The notes under the pieces are model-generated. The model saw nothing but the letters and a program-made list of their open reading frames with translations, had not been told where the DNA came from and ran no database searches. Shown here in pieces: positions 37,556 to 46,800 of a DNA stretch of 64,000 bases. Position 1 is the stretch's first letter. Every line of letters starts with the position of its first letter. Position numbers and translations under genes: made by a program. The stretch is from Clostridiales bacterium (GTDB lineage Bacteria; Bacillota; Clostridia; Christensenellales; DTU072). The DNA lies in assembly GCA_012838805.1 (NCBI GenBank), contig DUON01000017.1:47994-111993 (forward strand), read 5' to 3'.

Positions 37556-38857
37556 ATGGAGTATTATAACAAAGAGATGGAATGCATGAGCCTTTCGGAC
37601 AAGAAAGAGCTACAAAGCAAAAGGTTAATAGATACCGTTCAAAAAGTGTATGACAATGTAAAGACTTATAGAGAAAAAATGGATAAAATCGGGCTTAAGC
37701 CTTCGGATATCAAAGGCATAGACGATATCCACAAGCTGCCGTTTACTACCAAACAAGACCTTAGGGACAACTATCCTTTTGGAATGTTCGCCGCTGATAA
37801 GAGGGACATCATAAGGGTTCATGCGTCCAGCGGCACTACTGGCAAGCTGACTGTGGTAGGATACACCCAATATGATATCGATATGTGGGCCGAATGTTGC
37901 GCAAGAGCGCTTGTTAGTGCGGGAGCCACCCATGATTCCGTTGTACATATAGCTTACGGATACGGCCTTTTCACGGGAGGTTTGGGCATGCACTATGGAG
38001 CTGAAAGGCTTGGGGCTATCGCCGTTCCCGTCTCAAGCGGAAATACCGCAAGACAGCTTCAGCTTATGAAAGATTTTGAGGCGGATGTGCTTTGCTGCAC
38101 TCCTTCATACGCCATATATATTGCAGAAGAGATGAAAAAATACGGCATAAAGCCTGAAGATATGAGCTTGAAATACGGCATATTCGGAGCCGAGCCATGG
38201 TCTAAAGAAATGCGGGACGAGATTGAGGATAAGTTGAAACTAAAGGCTTTTGATATCTACGGTCTAAGCGAAATTACTGGACCGGGAGTAGCGATTGAGT
38301 GCAAATATCAATGTGGAAGCCACATTCAAGACGACTTCTTCTATCCGGAAATTGTCGATGAACATACGCTTGAACCGCTTGGATACGGAAAAAGAGGGGA
38401 GCTTGTCTTTACCACATTGACCAAAGAGGGAATACCTCTTATCAGATACCGTACAAGAGATATCACAGCACTAAATAATAGCCCATGCAAATGCGGCAGA
38501 ACGGGGATTAGAATTGACCGAATTGCAGGCAGAAGCGACGATATGCTTATTATAAGAGGGGTTAATGTATTCCCGTCTCAAATTGAGAGCGTGCTCTTAA
38601 AAGAAAAGGAAATAGCGCCTCACTACCATATCACTCTTGACAGAGTCAACAACCTTGATACAATGAGAATAGATATAGAACTTGCCGAGGGCGTGGCTTT
38701 TGACGAAGTCAAGAAAGTGGAGAGCTTGACCAAACGAATAGCGAATGAAATCAACTCCGCAATTGGTTTGAACGCTGAAATAAGGCTTGTGTCCAGCGGA
38801 AGCATAGAAAGGAGCATGGGCAAGGCAAAGAGAGTGACGGACAACAGAAAGTTTTAA
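37556..38857 (+). CDS. paaK: Phenylacetate-CoA ligase (second copy)
   Basis: A second 433-residue ligase with the same motifs (RVHASSGTTGKLTVVG, YGYGLFTGGLGMH, YGLSEITGPGVAIEC, CKCGRTGIRIDRIAGRSDD). It has the same length as the first copy but is clearly diverged, so it is an old paralogue and not a recent duplication. The two may prefer different aryl-acetates (phenyl-, 4-hydroxyphenyl-, indole-acetate); this is inferred. GAGGCGAGGT precedes the ATG. The ACT-domain gene follows 36 bp downstream. Confidence 0.92.
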   Translation: MEYYNKEMECMSLSDKKELQSKRLIDTVQKVYDNVKTYREKMDKIGLKPSDIKGIDDIHKLPFTTKQDLRDNYPFGMFAADKRDIIRVHASSGTTGKLTVVGYTQYDIDMWAECCARALVSAGATHDSVVHIAYGYGLFTGGLGMHYGAERLGAIAVPVSSGNTARQLQLMKDFEADVLCCTPSYAIYIAEEMKKYGIKPEDMSLKYGIFGAEPWSKEMRDEIEDKLKLKAFDIYGLSEITGPGVAIECKYQCGSHIQDDFFYPEIVDEHTLEPLGYGKRGELVFTTLTKEGIPLIRYRTRDITALNNSPCKCGRTGIRIDRIAGRSDDMLIIRGVNVFPSQIESVLLKEKEIAPHYHITLDRVNNLDTMRIDIELAEGVAFDEVKKVESLTKRIANEINSAIGLNAEIRLVSSGSIERSMGKAKRVTDNRKF

Positions 38858-38893
38858 GGTATAAATAAAAAAATAATATACTGGGAGGTAACT

Positions 38894-39316
38894 ATGTTTG
38901 TAAATCAGATAGCGGTATTTTTGGAAAACCGAGCAGGAAGAATAAACGAATTCGCACAATGTCTTGCCAAAGCGAATATCAACATGATAGCCATGTCCAT
39001 AGCCGACACCACCGACTATGGGATACTAAGGGTAATTACGGACGACAACGAAAAAGCCATGAAAGTACTAAAAGAGGGCGGTTTCAATATCGCATCGACA
39101 TATCTTGTGGGCTTTGAGGTGGACGACAAGCCGGGGGCTATGCAAAGGGTAATCGATATTCTGGACAAAAAGCAGATAAACATAGGATATCTTTACTCTT
39201 TTGTAAGACCTATTGAGAAAAAAGCAATAATACTTATAAAAGTCGACGACAACGAATATGTCGCCAACATCCTTAGAGAAAATGGCATAACATTGATAGA
39301 AAGAAATATATTATAA
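38894..39316 (+). CDS. Double-ACT-domain amino-acid-binding protein
   Basis: The 140-residue protein is two ACT domains: about 1-68 (FVNQIAVFLENRAGRINEFAQCL) and about 69-140 (GFEVDDKPGAMQRVIDILDKKQI). The loops LENRAGR and VDDKPGA are the ligand-binding turns. ACT domains bind amino acids. Genes of this type sit beside ior/paaK clusters in anaerobes and probably sense an aromatic amino acid, which is an inference from position. GGGAGGTAAC precedes the ATG. Confidence 0.9.
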   Translation: MFVNQIAVFLENRAGRINEFAQCLAKANINMIAMSIADTTDYGILRVITDDNEKAMKVLKEGGFNIASTYLVGFEVDDKPGAMQRVIDILDKKQINIGYLYSFVRPIEKKAIILIKVDDNEYVANILRENGITLIERNIL

Positions 39317-39336
39317 ATACCTGAAAAGGAGGAACA

Positions 39337-40377
39337 ATTCTCACTCTATATACCGATATAACGGCGATAAGACACAATATCAAGATAATAAGAGAAGTTA
39401 TAGGCGATACAAAATTGCTTGCGATAGTTAAGTCCGACGCCTATAACCACGGCATAAGAACAGCAGTATTTATAGAGGACATTGTGGACGGTTTCGGCGT
39501 GAGCAGCACGGCAGAGGGTGTCTATCTTAGAGAATTGGGCATAAAAAAGACAATAAAGGCGCTGGTTTTTACTGCCGAGGAACGGCAGAACGCCGGCGCT
39601 TTTGATATTATCCCTGTAATAAGCGATATTGACACCTTAATTAAGGTTTTACATAGACAGCCCAGCATTAAGGCGGATATAAAAATAGACAGCGGTATGA
39701 ACAGACTTGGGCTTAAGACACAAGAAGATATGTCCAAGTTAAAGGGACTTGTTAAAAAATACGAGAATTTTAAGATAAATTCATTTCATACGCATTTTGC
39801 TTTTTCAGATTATCAAAAAATGTGCGAACAGTCAAAGAAGTTTGAGGAGCTTTGTCAAACAGTAGACAAAGACATCAAGAAGTCTGCATGCGCAAGCGGA
39901 GGGCTGGCGTATGGCAAGAGATTTGTCTATGACGAGGTACGGGCGGGTATATCGCTTTATGGTTACATGCCTATGAAAAACAGCTTTTTGCCCTTGAGCA
40001 CCGCCCTAAGTCTTACTGCGCCGATTTTGGATATCAAAATCATGAAAAAAGGAGACCTAATCGGCTATGGCGGCTTGTATAAAGCCAATAAAGGTGATAA
40101 AATAGGTATTATTAGGGGCGGTTATTTTGAGGGGATAAGCCGAATGGCACGGGGGTGGAAAGTCTTTGTCAACGGCGTTCAAACTCAGCTTGTGGGCAGC
40201 GTGTGTATGGATTTAAGTTTTGTGCTGTTGAACGGCATAGATGCCAAAAAAGGCGACGAGGTAATTATTCTTTCAAATGCCAACAACGCCGAGGAGCTTG
40301 CCACCCATTGCGGCACCATTCCCTATGAAATTCTGACTTCGTTTAAGGGAAGAGCAAAGAGGATATACTATCTATGA
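39337..40377 (+). CDS. alr: Alanine racemase, apparently started at ATT
   Basis: The 347-residue PLP enzyme makes D-alanine for peptidoglycan. The PLP lysine is in LLAIVKSDAYNHG, the catalytic Tyr is in GYFEGISR, and VGSVCMDLS marks the C-terminal domain. Between the in-frame TGA at 39322 and the TTG at 39415 there is no ATG, GTG or TTG. AAAAGGAGG (39324-39332) stands 4 bases before ATT at 39337. Starting there gives LTLYTDITAIRHN, which aligns with the normal family start, whereas the TTG at 39415 would remove 26 residues. A single-base error upstream could mimic this. It overlaps the cyclo-ligase gene by 4 bases. Confidence 0.85.
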   Translation: MLTLYTDITAIRHNIKIIREVIGDTKLLAIVKSDAYNHGIRTAVFIEDIVDGFGVSSTAEGVYLRELGIKKTIKALVFTAEERQNAGAFDIIPVISDIDTLIKVLHRQPSIKADIKIDSGMNRLGLKTQEDMSKLKGLVKKYENFKINSFHTHFAFSDYQKMCEQSKKFEELCQTVDKDIKKSACASGGLAYGKRFVYDEVRAGISLYGYMPMKNSFLPLSTALSLTAPILDIKIMKKGDLIGYGGLYKANKGDKIGIIRGGYFEGISRMARGWKVFVNGVQTQLVGSVCMDLSFVLLNGIDAKKGDEVIILSNANNAEELATHCGTIPYEILTSFKGRAKRIYYL

Positions 40378-40910
40378 CCAAAAAAGAGCAAAGGCACTTA
40401 TTAAAGACCAAAATACAGCTGTTTGAGAACAAAGGACAAGCCTCTTTAGAAATTGCGAAGAAATTAATCAATTTGCCTGAATACCAGAACAGCAAAAGCG
40501 TATTCGTGTACTTAAGCCTTGACCATGAAGTAAATACGGATATTATTATAAAAAACGCCTTTAAGGAACGCAAAAAGGTATATGTTCCAATAATAGAAAA
40601 GAATGGCAAAATGTATCCCTCAAGGGTGTATCCCTTTAGTTTTTATAAAAAAGGGAGTTTTGGGATAAGAGAGCCTGTCATAAAAAGAATAGCAAAGTAT
40701 CCTCCCGATATCGCAGTAATTCCCCTTTTAGGTTTTGACAAGGAAAAAAACCGTCTGGGCAGGGGTGGCGGTTATTACGACAGATTCTTAAAGGACTTTC
40801 GGGGAGCGGTTATAGCGCTGGCTTTTTCTTGCCAAAGACTTGACAATATCGAGAATGAAAGCCATGACATAAGACCTCAAATTATTATTACGGAGGACAA
40901 GGTATTTTGA
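40374..40910 (+). CDS. 5-formyltetrahydrofolate cyclo-ligase
   Basis: This ATP-dependent enzyme of 178 residues converts 5-formyl-THF to 5,10-methenyl-THF. An N-terminal Lys/Arg-rich segment precedes the family block LGFDKEKNRLGRGGGYYDRFL (about 122-142), which holds the ATP and folate site. The length is typical. ATGA overlap with alr and a 4-base overlap with the rsmD start make a tightly coupled operon. Confidence 0.92.
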   Translation: MTKKEQRHLLKTKIQLFENKGQASLEIAKKLINLPEYQNSKSVFVYLSLDHEVNTDIIIKNAFKERKKVYVPIIEKNGKMYPSRVYPFSFYKKGSFGIREPVIKRIAKYPPDIAVIPLLGFDKEKNRLGRGGGYYDRFLKDFRGAVIALAFSCQRLDNIENESHDIRPQIIITEDKVF

Positions 40911-41908
40911 GAATCATAAGCGGAAAATATAGAGGCAAGAAACTCAAAGCGCCCATATTGACAGAACAGATTAAGCCCACTTCGGACAGAGCCAAGGAGG
41001 CTTTCTTTAATATGCTGTTTGATAGAGTTAGGGACAGCGTTTTTATAGATATGTTTGCGGGCAGCGGACAAATGGGCATAGAGGCACTTTCAAGGGGCGC
41101 AAAAAAAGTGTGTTTTGTTGACATTTCTTCTGAAAGCTTATCGTGCATAAAAGAAAATCTAAAAGGCGTGGGGGGCGATTTTGAAATCCTCAATATGAAT
41201 TTTGACAAAGCCTTAAAAGCCCTGAAAGAGACGGGCTTGAAAGCCGATATTTCATATTGCGACCCGCCATATGAGCTTGACTTGGGAAAAAAGATTCTGG
41301 CTTCCCTTCATAAAAACGATATAATGAAAAGAGGTGGGATTGTTGCGATAGAAAGAAACAAGTCACATCTTCCCGCCGAGTCCAAAATCTTTTACCGCTT
41401 TGAAACAAGACACTATGGCAAAATCTCAATAGACTTATATCGAAGGGAAAAAAGGGTGGCGATAACGGGCACTTTCGACCCTTTCACAAACGGTCATCTT
41501 AATTTGGTGACGCACGCCTTAAAGAACTTTGACAGAGTGTATATAGTCATTCTTAAAAATAAGGACAAGATAGAAAGATATTCTTTGGAGAAAAGAAAGA
41601 AGATAATTCATGCCGCCACAGAGGGTTTGGGCGATAATTTGATAGTGGAAAGCTATGACGGACTGGCTATTGACTATTGCAACGAAAATGATATACAATA
41701 TATCTTAAGAGGAATAAGAAATTCCAAAGATTTTGAATATGAAAAACAAATGGCGGACTTTAACTTAGAGAATGGCAGAGTGACCACAATACTTATGCCC
41801 GCAAAGAGTGCCGACATAAGCAGTACCAGAGTGAGAGAGGGCTTGGACAGCCAAAAGGATGTCAGCCATATGATAAGTAAAAATGTCATAGGAATACTCA
41901 AGGAGTAA
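40907..41908 (+). CDS. rsmD-coaD: Fusion of 16S rRNA m2G966 methyltransferase RsmD and phosphopantetheine adenylyltransferase CoaD
   Basis: One 333-residue frame holds both enzymes. Residues 1-180 are RsmD: RIISGKYRGKKL, IDMFAGSGQMGIEAL (SAM site), CDPPYE (catalytic). Residues 182-333 are CoaD: VAITGTFDPFTNGHLNL (nucleotide site), ILRGIRNSKDFEYE and ISSTRVREGL. Each half is nearly full length. They are separate neighbours in most Bacillota; here the rsmD stop is missing and the frame runs on through REKRVAITG. A GTG at 41456 with GAAGGG upstream could also start a free CoaD. The start is TTG with CGGAGG. Confidence 0.9.
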   Translation: MRIISGKYRGKKLKAPILTEQIKPTSDRAKEAFFNMLFDRVRDSVFIDMFAGSGQMGIEALSRGAKKVCFVDISSESLSCIKENLKGVGGDFEILNMNFDKALKALKETGLKADISYCDPPYELDLGKKILASLHKNDIMKRGGIVAIERNKSHLPAESKIFYRFETRHYGKISIDLYRREKRVAITGTFDPFTNGHLNLVTHALKNFDRVYIVILKNKDKIERYSLEKRKKIIHAATEGLGDNLIVESYDGLAIDYCNENDIQYILRGIRNSKDFEYEKQMADFNLENGRVTTILMPAKSADISSTRVREGLDSQKDVSHMISKNVIGILKE

Positions 41909-41912
41909 GGTT

Positions 41913-42320
41913 ATGGAAGACATAAATATTTTATTGGATTTTATAGAGAATGAAATTCAAGCAAAAAAAACGGGAATTTTTAGTGGCATAGACAAGAACG
42001 CTATCATCAACTGCATTGAAAAAATCAGGGACTGCCTTCCAGATGTCTTTAATAAAAAGAATATTGAACTGCAGAGAAAAAAGGCGAACCAGATAATTGA
42101 AGAGGCGGAACTTAGAAGACAGGAGTTAGTAAGCGAGACCGAGATAGTCAAAGAGGCGACGAAGCAAGCCGAACAAATAGTAAAGAAAGCGTACGAAGTA
42201 CAAAACGAGTACGCCACAACCACTATGCAGAACCTCTATAAAATGCTGTCGGATATCAACGAGCATCTTCAAGTGGCACAGGAAAGTATAAAAAAAGCTA
42301 TGCAAGATTTAGAGAAATAG
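41913..42320 (+). CDS. Small coiled-coil protein of unknown function
   Basis: A 135-residue, mostly helical protein with a coiled coil at about 45-125, rich in Glu, Lys and Gln. It resembles DivIVA or ATPase-stalk-type coiled coils, but no family is assigned. It starts 4 bp after the rsmD-coaD stop with AAGGAG upstream, so it is the last operon gene. Its last 27 bases are the first copy of a 34-bp tandem repeat that continues past the stop. Confidence 0.55.
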   Translation: MEDINILLDFIENEIQAKKTGIFSGIDKNAIINCIEKIRDCLPDVFNKKNIELQRKKANQIIEEAELRRQELVSETEIVKEATKQAEQIVKKAYEVQNEYATTTMQNLYKMLSDINEHLQVAQESIKKAMQDLEK

Positions 42321-42393
42321 CCTCTTAAAAGCTATGCAAGACTTAGAGAAATAGCCCCATAAAGCTGTGTAAGATTAAAAAAAACCTCTTTAT
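42294..42393 (+). repeat. Three-copy tandem repeat of about 34 bp across a gene end
   Basis: Copies begin at 42294, 42328 and 42361. The first two are nearly identical (AAAGCTATGCAAGAYTTAG, then AGAAATAGCC) and the third is degenerate. The first copy encodes the last residues of the coiled-coil gene and its stop, and the second repeats that end in non-coding DNA. It looks like local slippage duplication. Confidence 0.85.
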
Positions 42394-42423
42394 AAACACT
42401 TCAAAAGAAAAACATTTTTTGAT

Positions 42424-42446
42424 AAGACCTAATAGGTCTTTTTTTT
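42424..42446 (+). terminator. Terminator before the PadR operon
   Basis: AAGACCT and AGGTCTT form a 7-bp stem around a 3-nt loop, followed by eight T residues including the stem end. It closes the long hydratase-paaK-rsmD transcript. Confidence 0.82.
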
Positions 42447-42480
42447 CATAAATTTTTTTTAAAAAACTTTGAAAAAAGTG

Positions 42481-42509
42481 TTGACAGCCGATATATTCAA
42501 TGATATTAT
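42481..42509 (+). promoter_or_regulatory. Promoter of the PadR-HAAS operon
   Basis: TTGACA (42481-42486), a 17-bp spacer and TATTAT (42504-42509). It is overlapped on its downstream edge by the palindrome at 42510-42530. Confidence 0.8.
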
Positions 42510-42530
42510 GTATATAACGAGGTTATATAC
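42510..42530. promoter_or_regulatory. Perfect 21-bp palindrome, probable PadR operator
   Basis: GTATATAAC-GAG-GTTATATAC has two 9-bp arms around a 3-bp centre. It spans the likely transcription start between the -10 box and the ribosome binding site of the PadR gene. PadR regulators usually bind such AT-rich dyads and repress their own operon, so autoregulation is likely. Confidence 0.72.
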
Positions 42531-42543
42531 TGGAGGTGAGATA

Positions 42544-42885
42544 ATGGCTCAAAGCGGAGAATTCTTAAGAGGACATACCGATACGATAATACTTCGGCTT
42601 TTAATCGATAAGGACAGCTATGGTTATGAAATAAGCAATAATATCACAGAACTTGGGCAAGGGCTTATTGAGGTTAAGGACGCGACTATTTATACCGCCT
42701 TTCGCAGAATGGAAAAAGAAGGACTTCTTGCCACATACTGGGGAGACGGCGTGGGCGGAGCAAGGCGAAGGTATTATTCAATAACTGAAAAGGGACGGGA
42801 AGTCTATAAAGCAAAGAAAGCCGAATGGCTTCAAATAAAAAAAATTCTTGATAATTTAATTGTTGGAGGTAATAAAAATGCTTAG
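42544..42885 (+). CDS. PadR-family transcriptional regulator
   Basis: The 113-residue winged-helix repressor begins with the PadR signature FLRGHTDTIILRLLIDKDSYGYEISN and ends with the wing motif GARRRYYSITEKGREVYK. The ATG at 42544 is chosen because GGAGGTGA ends 4 bases before it; a longer upstream frame lies in the promoter. It overlaps the following HAAS gene by 8 bases. It probably represses its own operon at the adjacent palindrome, perhaps in response to a small hydrophobic or antimicrobial compound; the ligand is unknown. Confidence 0.92.
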   Translation: MAQSGEFLRGHTDTIILRLLIDKDSYGYEISNNITELGQGLIEVKDATIYTAFRRMEKEGLLATYWGDGVGGARRRYYSITEKGREVYKAKKAEWLQIKKILDNLIVGGNKNA

Positions 42886-43642
42886 CAGATTTCAGTCATT
42901 TTTGAAGGAAGAATTCAAAGGTCTTCCCAATACCGACGAAGTAACCGATTTCAAAGACGAGCTTTTGGGGAATTTAATGGACAAAGCCGAGGAACTAAAG
43001 GCTAAAGATTTGTCAGAAGACGAAATCTTTCAGCAATGTGTTCAATCCATAGACGGCTATAAAGAGACATTAAAAGAACTTAAAGGCAAGCCCGCTTTAG
43101 TCAGAAGTGCGAAAAAAGCCGCAAACAGCTTGTTGTATGCCTTGATGTACTTTACGCTTGTTATCGGTGCGTATCTTGCCGTCAGCTTTGTCACCGAAGA
43201 GTGGAGGCTTACTTGGCTGATAATAGTTGAAGGCGCTTTTCTTTTCACTGTGGGATTGTTAGGCAGTCTTTCCGTAAAAGCTTTCGCCAAAAAGAAATAT
43301 CTTCATTCCAGGGCGCTTGCCGTTCCGATATCGGCTATCTTAGTCACAGGCGTATTTCTTGCTGTATCCATGCTTATGGACCTTTGGAAAATAAGCTGGA
43401 TTGCATACCTATTTCTTCCCATATTGATAATAATTGTGGACTTGATAATAGGCGCCTTTTCCAGACCCAACAAAATAATCGTTCCCGAAAGCATAGCGCT
43501 GATAATGCTGCTCAGCGTGATGAGTTATGTGGTACTGGGAATACTGGGTATTCTGAGCTGGCATCCATATTGGCTGATTATTTTGGGCGGAGCTTTAATT
43601 AGTCTTGGCATACTGGCTTTCTATCTGAAAAAGAAATTATAA
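42878..43642 (+). CDS. HAAS/permease-prefix-type membrane protein
   Basis: The 254-residue protein has an amphipathic N-terminal region (about 1-75) like the HAAS and permease-prefix domains that accompany PadR regulators, then six predicted membrane helices (about 85-250). Its partnership with PadR is common and probably marks a signalling or stress module; the mechanism is not known. GGAGG lies 7 bases before the ATG, within the padR 3' end. A stem-loop follows. Confidence 0.75.
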   Translation: MLSRFQSFLKEEFKGLPNTDEVTDFKDELLGNLMDKAEELKAKDLSEDEIFQQCVQSIDGYKETLKELKGKPALVRSAKKAANSLLYALMYFTLVIGAYLAVSFVTEEWRLTWLIIVEGAFLFTVGLLGSLSVKAFAKKKYLHSRALAVPISAILVTGVFLAVSMLMDLWKISWIAYLFLPILIIIVDLIIGAFSRPNKIIVPESIALIMLLSVMSYVVLGILGILSWHPYWLIILGGALISLGILAFYLKKKL

Positions 43643-43657
43643 CCCATTCTTTATATA

Positions 43658-43695
43658 AATAGGCTTGCTGTCATACAAAACGGCAAGCCTATTTT
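43658..43695 (+). terminator. Terminator after the PadR-HAAS operon
   Basis: AATAGGCTTGC pairs with GCAAGCCTATT over 11 bp around a 14-nt loop, with only a short T run (TTTT). Confidence 0.65.
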
Positions 43696-43827
43696 GGTTG
43701 CTTAAACATTAAGTTAAGGATACCCAATTCCTTATTTATGGTATTCGCATCTGATTTTTTCAGCTTTATTCTATAAAGATTTTTTTAAGACTCTATTATT
43801 AATATAATAATAGATAAACTATATTTA

Positions 43828-43856
43828 TTGTTTGTAAATAGCATATATGTTATAAT
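43828..43856 (+). promoter_or_regulatory. Promoter of the GLUG/MBG surface-protein gene
   Basis: TTGTTT, a 17-bp spacer and a perfect TATAAT (43851-43856) lie about 33 bases upstream of the start. Confidence 0.7.
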
Positions 43857-43888
43857 ATAAGCGACCCCAATAGGCTTTGGAGAAATTG

Positions 43889-46800
43889 ATGACTAAACAG
43901 AAAACAATATCGATTTTTTTAATCTTGGCGCTTACTGTGACAGCGATTTTCGGTTTTGGCGTTTTCTCATCTAAAAGCGCCGCTAAGGCGGTTATTGAAG
44001 AAGATTTTGAAGAGCAGTATATTTCCAGTTCGGTTTTTGAAATAGATTCGATTGAAGATTGGGATAGAATCTCAAAGTATTTTAATAGGTTCAATTTTTG
44101 GGGTAAAACAATAAAGCTCAATTGTGATATAGACATGAGATTTTATCCGTCGGGCTTTAATGTCTTTCGGGGAACTTTCGAGGGCAACAATCACAGCATT
44201 TTTAATCTGACAGACACATTATTTCAAGAAATAGCGTCCATAGGGGTGGTGCGCAACTTAAATATCTATAATGTGGATATCACCAATTCCCATGCGGTAT
44301 TGGCGCACTTAAACCAAGGTCTTATTGAGAATGTGTCAGCGCATGGCAAGCTTATTTACAACCAGGCTTCGGGTCTGGTCTATAACAACAACGGCATAAT
44401 ATCAAACTGCTTCAGCTTTTTGGATATCATAGACCCCTCACAAAACTATAAGTCTTATATCGGGGGGCTTGCGGGCATTAATGTCAATCAAATCATTGAT
44501 TCACACTTTATAGGCAGCATAACGACCACAAACAACAGCCAGACGGGCGGTTTGACGGCTATAAACTACGGAAGTATTGAAAGGTGCTCCGCAAGGTTTG
44601 ACCTCAATATAGATGTGGTCAAGCCGACAAGTGATTTAACAGCGGGCGGAATAACTGCGGTTAACGGCTCTTATCGTGAGAAACAGATAATAGAGCAGGG
44701 AGGGGAACTGATAGAGATTCCCGAACAGCTTGTTCAGGCACAAATCTATAACAGCCATGCGATAATAAATGTAGAGTACATATCTTCTTCGACCGAGGGA
44801 ATGGCAGTCGGCGGGCTTGTGGGCTTAAGCGGTTGCACAATAATGGAAAACTCCTACTCCGACATAAAAGGGCAAGGTGTCTTGTATGGAATTATCGCCT
44901 CCAGCCAAGCAAAACCCATTTATGACGAGGCGGAGAATATCGTTGACTATGAATTTTTGGGCACAAAGGATATTGAGAACTGCTTTTCTATCGCCGATTT
45001 ACAGCCTCAAATCATACGGGATACGCATGGCGGAGAATTAGAGGAAATTTTGCCGTCTTCAAACAATTTGATTTCCTATGATACATTATTTAACGACGAT
45101 ACACAAAAGCTTGCGGAGCTATTACAAAACCCGCAAGCCGAATGGAAAGGCTCTTTCCGACAGCATCCTTATATTCAGGACTCCTTTTTTATAGGCGAAG
45201 GAACAGCCGAGAACCCCTTTATTATCGACCAAAAAAACCATATTTTTATGCTTAGGGGTTTTATGTATGACGACTATTTGGACTACTACCTTGAGCAGCG
45301 GGCGGATTTGGATTTTTATAATATTGAATTTAAGCCCTTAAATTTTTATCAGTTTTTTTCAACTTATGATGCGAATGACTTTTTGATATTAAATTTGGAC
45401 GCCCCATATTTTATTAATGAAAACAGCGGTACAATAAAGAACTTGGGCTTTATGGGCGGCACGCTCCAAGATATCGTCCAAACAGATAATGGTTTGATAA
45501 CAAATTGCTATACTCCCGACAAAAGATACGGTGACACCTATAACAACCCAAGTATCTATATGGGTGAAGACTTTGTACTTTCCCAAACCTTTGGGCTAAC
45601 GACGGGGCAAAGCTTTGTCACCTTGTCAAGAGATCACGAATTTACAGAGGGCAATGGAAGCATGCAAAATCCTTATGTAATATGCACCGCCAACCAGCTT
45701 GCCGCTATAGGGAGTTTGGACTCTTGGGAATATGCCATACTTGGCAACGATATTCAAATCAACAATTCCAAATGGGCGGGAAAGTATCAATTGGATATAG
45801 CGGGCTTTAGCGGAAACTTAGACGGAAAAGGGCATAGCATCGTAGGTCTTTTGGACGAACCGTTGATAAGGTCAACCTTTACAGGTAAGATAAAGAACCT
45901 TAAGCTTCGAGGCATAAATACGGCGTTTGACAATATTGGTCTGCTTGCGGGTATCGCAAGCCAAACGGCTGTTGCCGAGAATATAGAAATATATGGCTCT
46001 CTATCCCGAAACGGGAATGGCGGTCTGGCGGGAGAGAATCAAGGTCATCTGTCTTACATAAGGAACTATGCCGTCATATCTGCTGTGGACGGCGGCGGCA
46101 TAGTCGGAGAGAACCAAGGCTTTATTGAAAAAAGTATGAACTACGGTTATGCCTATTATGCGATAGCCCAAAATACCTCTACGGGGATTATAAAAGACTG
46201 TTTGAATAGAGGTCAAAGCCAAGCCCTATACGGTGGCGGAGAGATTTATTCATCGATAAATTATCAAGACCAAATTGAACTATGGCATGAGAATGAAAAG
46301 ATATTCGAAAGCCCGACGATACCTTACGAAAAGTTGTCCGAATTCGAAGAATACGACTTGACGGTATGGGGATACGCTATTAAAGACAACGCCAACCCCG
46401 TCATAAAATACAAGGATAAGTTCTACAAAAAAGATATCTCAAATCGCCTTTTTAATAAGTCCTTAAACTTTGATAGAACATATAATCCGAACAAAACAAC
46501 CTTAATCAGCATGGTGGAATACGACTTGATATTGGATGACATCTTTAGGGAGAACATGATATATACTTGGTATCATAACGGCGAACTGTTTGAGGAATCT
46601 CAAATTATTGATGCCGGGGAATACAAAGTCAGAGCGTTCTTTAATGGGGATGACTACACCCATTCCGCACAATATGAACTTGTCATAAGAATATCCCGAG
46701 CTCCTTTGCCCCAGCCTGATTTTTGGGGCTCAAAAGGCATAGAAGGAGTACATAGACCGTATATTTATGACGGAGAGCCCTATGATCTAAGTCAAATACA

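Noticed and set aside
39415..40377. Alanine racemase starting at TTG 39415
   Set aside because: This start removes the conserved N-terminal strand and has no ribosome binding site, while the upstream ATT has both.
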